A DNA stretch of 64,000 bases from Rostratula benghalensis (Eukaryota; Chordata; Aves; Charadriiformes; Rostratulidae). Of the stretch, positions 1 to 11,830 are shown one piece after another. The notes under the pieces were generated by a model. It was not told where the DNA came from, ran no database searches, and worked only from the letters and a program-made list of their open reading frames with translations. How positions within the stretch are numbered: position 1 is the stretch's first letter; the number at the start of each line of letters is the position of its first letter. A program made the position numbers and the translations under genes. Location: NCBI GenBank assembly GCA_013399305.1, contig VXAI01000066.1:3731157-3795156 (forward strand), read 5' to 3'.

Positions 1-522
1 TAAAAAGGTTTTGGAGATCAAAATTACTTTGAATCATAATCTCTCTTTAAAATATACATTAAGTATACTTGCAGCATAAGTCTGAAGTCTGCTTCAGGTA
101 TTTAGTGACATAAAAATTGGCCTAATGCAGAGAACTGAATGAGTTGGTTTTGCCTATCAGTTTCCCCAGGATAGCCAGTGAACTGCTACAACCAAAAGCA
201 GGTCAATAGGACTATATTTCTCCAGCTCAGCATAAAGAAAGAACAGCAGTCTCATAATCAAATATTCTTCACATTTCCTTCCATGTAACTATCAGACAGA
301 TTGCCCTAACAGAAGCACGAAAACAAAGCATCAAATATTTAAAGCACCATTCAAAAAAAGCTCTCTCTGGCTATGTTTTTAAGCTTTAATTGGCATTTCG
401 AATTGGCAACTGCATACAAAATACTCTAGTATAACAAATTATTCCCACTCCACTAATCCACTGGTGACCTACATAAGACATGACTATAAAGAATCTTTTA
501 AGAGTGAAATCTACTGGTATAA

Positions 523-535
523 TAGATAGATAGAT
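523..535. repeat. Short (AGAT)n microsatellite
   Basis: Three AGAT units lie directly before the 5' end of the CR1 fragment. The run is too short to be very informative, but its position at the repeat junction is worth noting. Confidence 0.5.
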
Positions 536-540
536 TTACT

Positions 541-676
541 TCTCCATCCCTGGAGGTGTTCAAGGCCAGGCCGGATGGGACTTTAAGCAACCTGCTCTAG
601 CGGGAGGTGTCCCTGCCCATGGCAGGGGGGTTGGAATTTGATGATCTTTAAGGTCCCTTCCAACCCAAAGAGATTA
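541..676 (+). mobile_element. CR1 LINE 3' end, 5'-truncated
   Basis: The segment reads as the terminal part of an avian CR1 non-LTR retrotransposon: CATCCCTGGAGGTGTTCAAG, then a GGATGGGACTTTAAGCAACC-like block, GGAGGTGTCCCTGCCCATGG, and the hallmark end GATGATCTTTAAGGTCCC TTCCAACCCAAA. Only about 135 bases remain, with no reverse-transcriptase sequence. Severe 5' truncation is normal for CR1. The usual short terminal repeat (TTCTATGATT type) is eroded. It lies in a BANP intron, antisense to the gene. It is the main evidence that this is bird DNA. Confidence 0.9.
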
Positions 677-1626
677 CAATTAAAGTTTAGTTCAGTTAGT
701 GAAGTTGGTCATTTTTAGACTCCTTCTTAATTTCACACTCACGTTCAAGCTACATGCAGAGCAAAGGTATCACAAACAAGCTGTACACTTGTGTCAGATG
801 CTTGGTTGTTTTGAAGGCCTTCATGTACCTCTTTTACTGGAAAACACTTACACCATAGCAGCTGGAACAGACTGGGCTGCCCTCAACATATTCACTAAGT
901 AATCTTCTACTAGAAGTTAATATATCAGAGCAAGATGCATATGCCCAGATTTTTTTTTACTCCAAACTACTGGCTATGCCTACCATATTTTATATGCAAA
1001 ACACATTTAATGCCTTTTAAATTGACAAAAATTCCATCTTCCATCTAAGTAATATCTGTTCATCACAGCATAACAGCTTTAACCAGAGACTCATGCAGGC
1101 TGGAGCAGACAGAAAACCATTAGCAACATACATGTTCCTGTTACGACTCCACAGACTTTATGATACTTAATCTTTCCTTCAGCAGAGATTGCAAATTTCT
1201 TCCATGTCAACGTCAAAGTCTTTTGAAATAACACGCATCAATGGGAAGTGAAAAACTACAGATTCAAGACCATGCTATTTTGAATAGCAAACAATATTTA
1301 AATTTATGCAATTTGATTTATTATTTATCCCACCATCTGAAAAAAGCAGTGTTTCTCTGATATTTACGACACTTGGTGTACTCACAGCTGGTAGCTGCAA
1401 AGAAATCTGAATTCAGATTTCAGGATTGAGGAATTTCTGGTGAACACCCACAACAAACTAAATTAAACCAGCCCATTAGGATTCCTTCATAAACAAAAGC
1501 AAACAGAACATCTGTCTGGCAAAAATACATACCCACTTCTTACAAAACCTAGCTTAAAGGCAAGCATCAGACAGTTTCTGCCTTATCTACACAGTATAAA
1601 TTCAAAAGTTTCAGTATTATACTCAC

Positions 1627-1866
1627 AGCGAATTCCGTAAATCATGAGAGGATCGAGTTGCTTCTTCCCGTGCTTCCCTTGGCCTGAGAGGTTGGAGATG
1701 GCCTGAATTTCCCGATGGAAGAGATAATCAAGCAGTGTCAGTGCCATCTTCTCGGCTGTGCGGCAGTTCGTGCTGATGTGCAGCATGTCAGCAGGGGTGA
1801 TGGGGCAACGGACCCGCATCTCTGGGTTATTTTCATCTCCAAGCCATGTCCCATTGGGGTAATCCT
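1627..1866 (-). CDS. BANP: BANP coding exon, start of the BEN domain
   Basis: Encodes residues 222-302 of the assembled frame (first and last codons split). It opens with Asp-Tyr-Pro-Asn-Gly-Thr-Trp-Leu-Gly-Asp, continues through MRVRCPITPADMLHISTNCR and MALTLLDYLFHREIQAISNL, and ends LDPLMIYGIRC. This is the N-terminal half of the BEN domain, the DNA-contacting fold of BANP (BTG3-associated nuclear protein, SMAR1), a nuclear regulator of CpG-island promoters. The acceptor is TTTTTAG before 1866. The donor GTGAGT starts at 1626. The 240-nt length fits 2 + 79x3 + 1, so the reading phase joins the 14237-14412 exon by restoring GAG (Glu). The domain continues in an exon outside the window. Identification rests on near-identity to the mammalian protein as I know it. 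Confidence 0.95.
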
Positions 1867-4800
1867 CTAAAAACAGAGATTGTGAAAATTCTTATTGTGA
1901 CACAGAATGGAACAGTCAGGTTCAAATTACAGCCAGTACTTCAAGTTATCATGAGCTCTTCCAGTTTTCTTCATAGTCTCCATGAACCTTTTATGAAATT
2001 TAGCATGACTAATAGGCTCACAAGATTTCCTACAGATAAAAAAGTTATTCTCAATTCCACACCAACAGTGACCAAAAGTTACTGCCATTAATGTTCTGGC
2101 CTACACAAGGGACTGGTGCAATTAGTCCAGATGTCTAACTTGATCTCAGATATCTTTTAAAAGTGTCTCATATTAGAGGTCAACAGCTGAAAAGAGCACA
2201 CGTTATTTACAGTGTTCTCATTCATCAAGTTAGTCATCCCCTAAAAATGAAGATTACTGCAACCCCATAATATTCTTAAAGTTAGCTAATTTCAAGAAGC
2301 TAGGGGCTTTGAACCATTTTTCCCTAAAAGCATCAATTAAAATGAGTCGAAGCAAGATTATAAATTTAAGAAATCAGTAGTGATAGTAACTTATTTAAGC
2401 ACTTAAAAAGAGTACTTCAAGCCATGACAATCATTCAAAATGCAGCCATATGTTCCAACCAACATTTTGGGTTTTCTTCAAACCTACTGGACAGTAGACT
2501 ACGTCATTTCCTAACCCCACAGTTTATCAAGGAATAGGACTGATCCCTACTGAAGCAGATGATGCCACACAGGACCTAGGATGAGACTGTCATTCCACAT
2601 AAAAACAAAATTTCCAGTACAGATTTTGACAATGCAAATAGGAACTGGCCAGAACAACATTCCAGTATGGTTTCAATATTCACTGACACCGACCATTTGG
2701 ATTTGAATTTTGTTTGCTCAACTTTGTGACTCCAGAGTCACTCAGCCTCTTCCATACTAGAGCTCTATAGCACTTCATCGCTGTTTCACGCCTTCAGATG
2801 GTAACAATGCCAACCAAGGCATTCAATGACATGACTTAAATTTCATTAGATGCCTTTAAAGTAAGAGTTTCATGGTATACAGAAAGTAACAAAGTCCTGT
2901 TTTCCATAACCCTTCTATTTACAACACAGGGTTAAGAGTTCATAGGAGCAAGACTCTTTTCACACTGAACAGGACCCCTGAGCAAGCAGCATCTTTATTT
3001 CCAAGTACTGGCATAGGATAAGCAGCTTGCATTTTACTACACTTCAAGCCAAAAGCACACAATAAAATATAACATAAAAGCAACTCAAACACTAAAAACC
3101 ACTTTTCCAACATGACCTTTGGGTTGAGTCATACCACATGTCAGATGCAAGTTTATTGCAATGAATAATGACAGTATGAAGCAAATGTTAGATTACACAA
3201 TACTGATATATTATTATAAACATCAGACTATCAACGAAAATAATTTGTAAGCAAAAATATTTATTGTTGATTTATGTAGCAGGTAGCTCCCCAAACCTAT
3301 TTCTGTCAAAATGAGAACCTAATGCTCTGTTCTGAATATATTTTCATACACTCGCAATTTTTTTAATATATATTTTATTTGAACCTTTTTTTTTTACCCT
3401 GACCTATGTAACAGGGCACACCAGCTGTTTTCTGCTCACAGCACTGAGTGCCATCTGAAAAATAAGGTGGTGCAGATTAATTACAACTTGTTTTGAATGC
3501 CACCGTGTCTGGCCTCACCACAAGTCTGGTTAACATTATCAGGGAAAACAACAGTCTGTTCCTGAAGATAAATTGACTGTTTTATCCAAATTTGGGCAGA
3601 GCTGGCAAAGCAAAACCCTCTCTGGATAAACGTGTAAGGTTTTCAAAGAAATTCCAGGAAGCCTGAGTAAATGATTCTACATCTCATCAAAATCTTATTG
3701 CTTTGCCAGTTCACAGAATTCCTATTAGAGTTTTTACTACTTATGGAACACCTTTCACCTGCAGCTTTGTTTAACAAACACTACCAACCCACATGAATCA
3801 AAAGGCTTTCCCCCCCTCCAATTTGCTAATTTTTTTAAGGTTTTTTTTTTACTGGCACAGAGTCTAGAACATACTGTTTCTACCACGTGCAATTCTTCTT
3901 TTATTGCTTACAGCCTGGAAAAAAAGACACTATCTTGTTATTCTGACCCATGAACGCAAGCCCCACATTAAATTATCTCTTGCATCTTCCTCTTCTTTCA
4001 AAAGCTTCAGCAGAAAGGGAATTTGCTTTATAATCATTTTCGCATTAAGTGGAACTCGCATGACTGAAGTTAAACACGACTCTACTGTCTCACTGCAGCT
4101 ACTTCAGGGCACAAAAGCTAAACTATTCCTTATCATATATAAAAATTATTCCTACCGGCCCGCCAACACATCTGGCACTTTGCATAGAGCAAATATGCTG
4201 AGATTGGCACACAAAAAAAGCCAAAATCCTGGTGAAAAGAAGAACTGCAGTGCTGGTTATGAGGGAGGCAGAACTGGTCTGAACAACTGGTGTGCTATGG
4301 GAAAAGACAAACTGAATAAGGAAAGAGGAAAAAAAGCCCAGGAGTCTGACAGAAGTTCTCTCTGGCCAATTAAGTACATAAATTCTATCGATTAAAGCTG
4401 CATCGTTTGAAGTTCCCAGTGCCCAAACATCCTGTTACAGTTTACAGAAATGGTTCTTTATGGGTGTTATCAGGCATTATATGTATTATCTAGATAGAAT
4501 CTAGATGACTCTGGTTATTTAGTACATACATTGCAACAGCCAGATGCCAAGTCAGGACACCCCTAGGCCCTGAACGACCACACACAGCTGCTGCTGCTCC
4601 TGAACAACTACCAACACACAAATAACACCAAGGGCTGGAGAGAAGGAATACAGTCAAAGAACTCACTTTTCTTAAGAATAACGAAGGATAATTGCATGCA
4701 CTCCTCTGTAACTCAGTTCATCGCACACCTTTTTTGTTTTGCTCTGAAGTTTTCTCCTTCCTTAATTTGCCCAACGGCCTTGTGGCGTTTTGACTGCATT

Positions 4801-5066
4801 CTGAGTGCTATGTGGAAAGGTACTTCCTTGTGTTTCTTTAAGCCAAATATATCATCAGAGAAGTGGCTCTCCATCATTTCTACTTCCAGTGTTAAAAGTC
4901 CTGACATTTTTATCTGATTTCCCCTCCGTACTCAGCAGCTCATTTCAATGACAGACAGACTAATTTCTAGCTCCTGTTCAGTATTTTTTTAAGATCAGAA
5001 TATTTGCCTTTATCTCTCTCACACCGAATCCAGGACTAGTTCCCTTTTCAACGCTGTTTTCAAATC

Positions 5067-5082
5067 TTTTTTTTTTTTTTTT
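5067..5082. repeat. Poly-T tract
   Basis: A run of 16 T on the plus strand, just left of the CpG-enriched patch at 5.13 kb. It is A-rich in the BANP sense strand. Confidence 0.7.
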
Positions 5083-5129
5083 CACTGTCTTAAGTCCATT
5101 TCTTTTATCTCCCAACACAGCTGACCGTT

Positions 5130-5460
5130 CCTCTGTTTCGTCAGGGCCGTTTAAGACGCCGAGAGGCGGCTGGGGCTGCTGCGCAAATAAGGATTTCTAT
5201 GGAAACAGCCAGCTTTGAGGTCAGCATCAAGAAAACCTATGTCAAGAGAACAAAAACCAGACGAGGGGCTGTGCTTTCAGACCGGCTCTCCACACGTCCT
5301 GTGTGTTTTCCCGCCCAGGGAGATGACAGACATTTAACTGTTGCTCACGTCCCTCTCCATCGGGAGAGGCTCCCCCAGTTTGACGCGTGAGCATCAGCAG
5401 AGAGAGGAGAAGCAAAGCCGGGCTTCGCTCTTGCTTCGCGCTGCCAGTCACTCCTCTGAA
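5130..5460. other. CpG-enriched patch inside a BANP intron
   Basis: About fifteen CpG dinucleotides (counted by eye) fall within 330 bases, in an intron that is otherwise almost CpG-free. The patch contains a 7-bp-stem hairpin, CCTCTCC-ATCG-GGAGAGG, at 5352-5369. No exon with convincing splice sites and no known protein segment was recognised in it. It could be an intragenic regulatory element, a cryptic promoter or the remains of a GC-rich repeat. Confidence 0.35.
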
Positions 5461-6212
5461 ACCAGGACAAACAACAGAAAACACCTGCCCCACATCAACA
5501 CTTGAATATTCCAAGTCATCCTGTTTATTTTACGAACAAGGCTGGGTGCAAAACTGGCATTTGCGGCAGAGAGAAAGAAATGATAGCTGCAGTACAAAGG
5601 CAGAAAGATGAATAAACCTTTAAAAAATATATATATATCCTAACCTACAAAAATTAACCCCCATTTCTAAAGAAATTAACTAATATTTTGGCTGATGTGT
5701 AGAAGATTCAAACCCCCATTTTAAAATAAACTTCTATCAAGTCTTTGCTCCTGCAAAAGTTTACAGGGGTAGCGATAATGTGACAGAGAAAACTGACTTT
5801 ATTAAGTAGCCATCATTAAATGTAAGGAACAGAGCAACAATCAGGCTGTTAACCTACAAATCTAGCAATGTGATTTAAAGCTTGTGCCAAGGGAAAGGTT
5901 AAAGAACTAACTTTAAATCTATGCTCACAAAAACCTCCTCCCACTACAAAAAGCAGTTAAGGCGCTGGGAGAGCTGGCAAAAAGCAGCATCCAACACACA
6001 CACTCACATCCAGGAATATCAGAAACCCTAGACACAGAACCCGAGTTTTACGCCTGACTATTCTCATGAGAGGGGGGGAAAAAAAAGCTTGTAATTTCCA
6101 TGTAAATATAAAAGAAATATAGCCAGAAAAATCTCATGCTTCAAGTATAATCTTCTGTACGGCACAAAGGATTTGGCTAACAGAGACACAGCTCCAGTTA
6201 ACTTTTTATGGC

Positions 6213-6256
6213 CAGATACACTGAAAATATCTCCCAGATACACTGAAAATGTCTCC
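6213..6256. repeat. 22-bp tandem duplication
   Basis: Two adjacent copies of a 22-base unit beginning CAGATACACTGAAAAT (6213-6234 and 6235-6256) differ at one base, A versus G. This is a recent local duplication in an intron. Confidence 0.85.
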
Positions 6257-8043
6257 TGTGCTCTCCTGCCCTCGTGGTTTCCTCAGTTGTCTACCAGACA
6301 CGAAAGAACATCTATGGGCAGACAGCACCAAAGCGCGCTCGTGTCAGCAAACTCCTCTGAGGGCAGAGAAGTCGCAGCCCAGCACCAGGGAGACGACTGG
6401 TTCGTTAAAAATAAAGCCTCGACTTTAGCACACGGTTAAATCCACAAGAGAAAGAGGAGATTCACTCGCTTTATCAGTCATGGAAGGGCAGGGAATTTAT
6501 TCAACAGAAGCAGAAAATGAGGACTATGCAATCATCTGTAATTTAAAACAATCGGCTAAAAAAAAAAATACAGATAAAATTGAGAAAATTAAAATCCATG
6601 GACTTAGAGGGCTTTTTAAACCCTTAGAAATAGTATTTCATGCCAGAAAAATCAGATTTCTAATTTACATTTTGCCCACTTTCTCCCTTATTTCATCTTT
6701 GTTATATTTAACTTTCCACAGTGGACTGGAGTGTTAAATCCAAACATCACTGTGACAGATACCTCGAAGAAACCACTGTTCATTTGTTTGCTCACAATGA
6801 TTAAAAAAAAATTAAAGCAAATCAATTTCTCTGGTTTTCTTTGGTTTTAACAAGTCACTGGAGCTTTTGAAGGCTCATCAGTGCCTTCACATCAGCTACA
6901 TATAATATTGATTTAAGGTACGAAAGTTTGCTATTTAAAAGTTTGTTCTCGCTGCCTGTACCTGGTCACAAGGAGTTTGGCAGGGAAAGCAAAGTGCTGC
7001 AAATGATCACAGGACATGTGAGATCTCATCTTACAGTGAACTGGAAATTCCTGTGGACAGGTAAGTCTGGGCCAGGTACAAATAGCTGCCTGGATTCCCA
7101 TTTGGAAAGCAAATTCTGAGCACTATTTACTACTAGTAGTGTAAAATGACTGTTTCAGATGCAAAGTTGAAGAGACAGTAACGTGACTAAATTTCATTTG
7201 GAAATATGTTATTCATCCTTTGATTAACACACTACATAGAACAGTTTTCCCTTCTCAAAAAAATGTACGCTTACTTTTCTAGTTCTATATTTTTTATTGT
7301 CTTAAAGTGCAGTAAAAGTAAAGCAGACGTGACACAAAACCAGCATCTATGGTGCCAAACATCATGTATCAATGTATGAAGTGTGAAGTTCACTAAACCA
7401 AATTCTAACTGAATGGATCTTGCCATTTTATCTGTATCACTTAAAAACAGCTTTCACGGAGCTCTGTTTGAGAGCATTTCACATAACTGGGAGATACTAA
7501 GGACAGTGTGTTTCTTTATTAGTAATTTCAAAGTCTTGGCTTTGGCATAGACATTTTGAAAAATATCTGCTTTTCAAGCAGCAGACCAATGCTGAATTGG
7601 GACATTCTTATTCCACGAAGATGAGAGGCCCTGCTCTTTTTTTCTCCTTCCGTATTAAAGATAGGACAGTACCTCCATTGTGAAAGATTTAAAAGGATAA
7701 CATAATGTGCATTAAAGTTTTAGGAACAGATGCTCCTCTTGTTTGTACAGTAAGTCATAGATTAAATATTTTAAATGCTACCACCATACACTGAGTACAC
7801 ATAAGAACAGTATTACTATAATATTCCTCACATCTTGAAGTCCCTTGTATCTTGAAAGCAGTATCTAAGCCAAATATCGGTCTTGTATCTCCTAAAGAAG
7901 TGTGCAAGAATAATCACAGCACCTTCAGATGGCTTATTCTTCGGGTGAACAGTAAGTATTCAGAATTTGAGCTTTGTTTACCGAAACTGAAGCACCTGCT
8001 AGAGTTAGGGGTTTATTTTTCAGTACATAAGCTGTATTAAAAA

Positions 8044-8059
8044 AATGAGAATTCTCATT
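8044..8059. repeat. Perfect 16-bp palindrome
   Basis: AATGAGAATTCTCATT is its own reverse complement. It lies in an AT-rich intron with no other signal around it. Confidence 0.8.
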
Positions 8060-11000
8060 GTGCCAATATTCTGATGTGAAATTTTGAAGAGAAGTTCTTG
8101 CAAAATTTTTCAAATTAGAGTTCAACAGCTTTGGAGGAAACACAAAACTGCCTGACTGCAGTAAAACGAATGCATAAAAAATAATAGTAAATATATTTGG
8201 ATAATATCTGTTCTTTGCTTTCTGCCCTTTGCATGTTTCTCAGTAAAAAGTCTCGGTAAAACAGTACTAAATGTAAAGTTCTGCATCTGCTATTTAGCAC
8301 AAGCTCAAAACTTGTCAGAAATAGTTCTTTATGAACTCAGTACAGTTTTTATACATGAATTCCAAGCAGTTTACTCAAAAAATTAGAGGCAGCCTTACAG
8401 TAAATAAGATGGGAGGTAACTGGAGCCTGGACAAAAAAAGTGTTATTTTCATCTCAGATGTTATCTATTAAGAACATTAAAAGTTCCTTCTAAGCAATGA
8501 TCATTTGAAAAATCTACTCAGTCTTTCTACCAAAACTTACTTGTTTGTAGTTACTGCAACTGCTTTTCTTTGTCTAATGCTAAAGTTCTTCAGCTAAAAG
8601 GTTTAGACAAATACATTTGAGGATGACAGAATATTTTGTAAGAGATTTGTGGTGAGCACAAAAGTGCATGCAGTTGCCAGGTTATAGCTCAGTCAACTGA
8701 AAACCAACCCTTGGTGGGATTACAGCCACATACCAGTACATATAGGTACTTAATATCATAGGTTTAAAACTTCTGTAATTTAAAACTAGTGTGGATCTAA
8801 TGTTCCTCACAGTTTAATTAAAGGCAAAATCCAAAAGAAGGCAACAACATTAGGATGAAAGTTGTCATGAAGAGAGACTATACACGAGTGTTACTGTCCA
8901 TGCAATGAACCAGTACTGGCACCTTCAGAGATACCAAAGGCCTGAAGAATCTATTCCCAAACTAAGTTCTGTGCAAGAAGGAAACTAAATATCAGGTGTG
9001 GCATTTTAGGTTGGTGGAATCCAATTCAGAGTCTACAGACCTTTTTAAATGCACAAGAAATCTGAAAAGCACAGAAAAATAGCGTCAAAAAAGTCTAAAC
9101 TTTATCTTTTGCTACCACCCTGAGAGTGTAAAAAGTAGAATATCCAAAACTGAAGAGGAAAACAGAATAGTGCCATCACTTAACGTAGCACCCAATGAAA
9201 TCCCACTCAACTACTTAAAAAAAAATAAAAGAATTCAGCCTATTCAGTGTATTAAACTGAATGGCTTTGCCACTCCAAAATCTTATCAGTGAAATTAATG
9301 AAATCTCTTCCTGTGTTATCTTTGCTTTGCATAATAGAGTGAACCATGCAAAGGTGGAGGGTTCCCACAGCATTTAAGTCACACAATTCCACAGAGCTTC
9401 AATACACCTGAGAGAAATACCAGCTCCACTCCAATCACAGCTGAACAGATGGATCCAAGTCACTGCATTAGAAACCACTTAACACACACACAGAGCAACT
9501 AAATCCTCAAATGACCAAACGAGGGTTTTGCAACAGTTCCTGAAGACCTACAAGAGTTCATCACAAAATTAACATGTACATAGACACGTACAAATGATGA
9601 TGTTTTAAAAATGTTCTTCATCAATCAGTTGCTCATTTTTAAGCCTAATCAGAAAGTTCAAGAAACGCACAACTTTGTTTAAGCTGAAAATATGCTGTGC
9701 TCCAAAACTTACAATAAGAACACATTCATGTCAAAATTAACTGGGCTTTTAAAAGAGAAAAACACATCCATCAATTGTTGACGTTTACTTTAAACACTTC
9801 TTAGTGACAAATGTTTGAGTTTCATTCCATTAAACAAGAAAGATGTGTAATCCATGCTGGGGGAAAAAATAAAGAAAAAAAAAAAAAATCAATAAACAAG
9901 AAAAGTTCCCTGTTTTTTTAAACACAGGTTTCTTCCAGCAAAAGCCCACAGTGCCTCAAGAGAACACAGCAAAACCATTAATATTAATTGTATTTACATT
10001 GTTTTCAGCCACCAAAACATTTCAGAAAACCAGGCTCTATCCAAATTCTCAGATGCTCACGCAGTAAAATGGTTTTGTTTGTAAGTTGGACAGGTCATGC
10101 TGTAACTCATGTTTGCTGGTTTCTTTCCTCCAGAAAACATTTCTGCTCAAACAGACGCTTTCATGCGTTCAGAGAACAACTAGGACACAAAAGACTTCTA
10201 AAACCGTGGAAGGGAAGGGTACTTCAAATTTCTAAAAACCAGGCTTCAGAAAGAAAACTTTTCTAGGAAAAGGCAAAGGTACCTCCTGATGTAAACTCCT
10301 CAGCTGCATTCCTACCACCGTAGCCCAGTTACCTACACAGTTCCCATGTTTCAAAAGGCAGAGAGAGAAAGAGCCAAGAAAGAAACCAGAACTGGGATTT
10401 ATTTAGTGAAGCACACCGCGGTCAAGGACAGTTTCACAACTGTCAGACGAGGTCTCCAAAAGCTCTTCCAAATCAAAACTTCCTCACTAAGATTATAGCT
10501 AAGATAATTGTAAAATAAAGAAAGCTCTGGTTTTAAACAATGATTCTTGGTTAAAGTGAGAGACTTTTTAAACATCATTCATCTACTGTGTTAAAAATGC
10601 ATGGAGGGGATTACTATTAACACTTCAGCATTGCTTGAGCAGTTTAAACTACCAGAATAGAGCAGCTGGGACGCAGTGTTATTTGGTAGTTTGGCTGTTT
10701 GCTGGTTTAAGACCTCTCTGTTTTCTCACTTCTACTCAAATGTGAACTCAGTAGTGGATGACACCTGGGCTTCTTCATCAGTACCTTGTTGCTTCACTAC
10801 AGTAAAGAAAGGTTTATATTTTTCACTTGGGATTTAAATGAAGACTCCAATCCACATCTCCAGAAACTGAAGATTCAAAGTTAATCGGTTTGAAGTCAAT
10901 GTCCCTTCCCCATTTAAGCTCTGAGAGGTTCAGTGACATTTCATTCTTTCCAATGGTGTTTCTGGGGGAAGATACCCTCTTAAAAGAGAAGGTTGTAAAA

Positions 11001-11813
11001 CAGCGTTTTGAGCTTTGATCCAAGTATTAAATTATCCTCCCATTTGTAGAAAAGCAATTTTACATCTAAAGCACGTACGATTAGAAACTTGCACTACTGT
11101 TTGTTTCTACATCTGTACCAACTGCTCTTCTCTCATTTCCCCAGAAGATCCACTCAGGCTGCAACCAAAGCTGAGTGGGGAAGACACACGCTAACGTGCG
11201 GGTTCGAAACAACAACAGACTAATCACTTTTGACAGTTATTAATATCTATGGGGTAAAATTACAACTTAAATGAAAAAATACTATTTCTCAGTTGGCTGA
11301 ATAAGGATACATTTGATATTTTCTATTCCAAAAATATGGCATTAATAAAAATAGTAAGTCACTTAACTAGGAAACCTTCTACCCTATATTAATTTGATTT
11401 TACACTGGTAATTCACTACTGAACAATTTTGTTCTTGCTGGGTTTTATCTTCAGTTGTGCAAGATTGCTTCCTGGATATCACTTTTAGAATTGCAACCCA
11501 ATGAATGTATCAGGTGTCAATATTTCCATGTGAAAGGACAAATTATTCCAAAATGAAATTTGGAAAAAATTCACAAAACTAAGCGATTCAGTATCTCTAG
11601 GTGCTTTCAGTGCATAAATATTACATCTTGAAACGAACACTCTGCAGACAGTTAACTGCATCTGTAAAATGGATGAGCATTTGGAGTTTTCTGAAACGCA
11701 GAAGAAAGAATCACGTAACTGTTGCTCAAAAAAAGAGGGAACGTGCCTCACAGCACAACCAGAAAAAGTAACATACAGCTGAAGATCAAATAAAATCACA
11801 ATGTTCAGCCAAG

Positions 11814-11830
11814 AAAACAAACAAACAAAC
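11814..11830. repeat. (CAAA)n-like simple repeat
   Basis: Short AAAC/CAAA units in the BANP intron; no other content is recognised. Confidence 0.5.

Larger units (their letters stand above)
1..1626 (-). other. BANP: BANP intron downstream of the 1627-1866 exon (partial)
   Basis: This is the first 1.6 kb of the intron that follows the BEN-domain exon. It begins with the donor GTGAGT (reverse complement of 1621-1626) and runs off the left edge. I searched the minus strand for the next BEN-domain segment, which should start His-Leu-Phe-Tyr-Lys-Phe, and did not find it, so the remaining exons lie outside the window. The stretch contains one CR1 3' end (541-676), a short GATA tetranucleotide run just before it, and otherwise AT-rich unique-looking DNA. 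Confidence 0.8.

Noticed and set aside
3904..4395. 163-codon plus-strand open frame
   Set aside because: Antisense inside a BANP intron, begins at a non-ATG codon and resembles nothing known.
11190..11210. GGGTTCGAAAC resembling a tRNA T-loop (B box)
   Set aside because: No matching A box or cloverleaf stems could be built around it.
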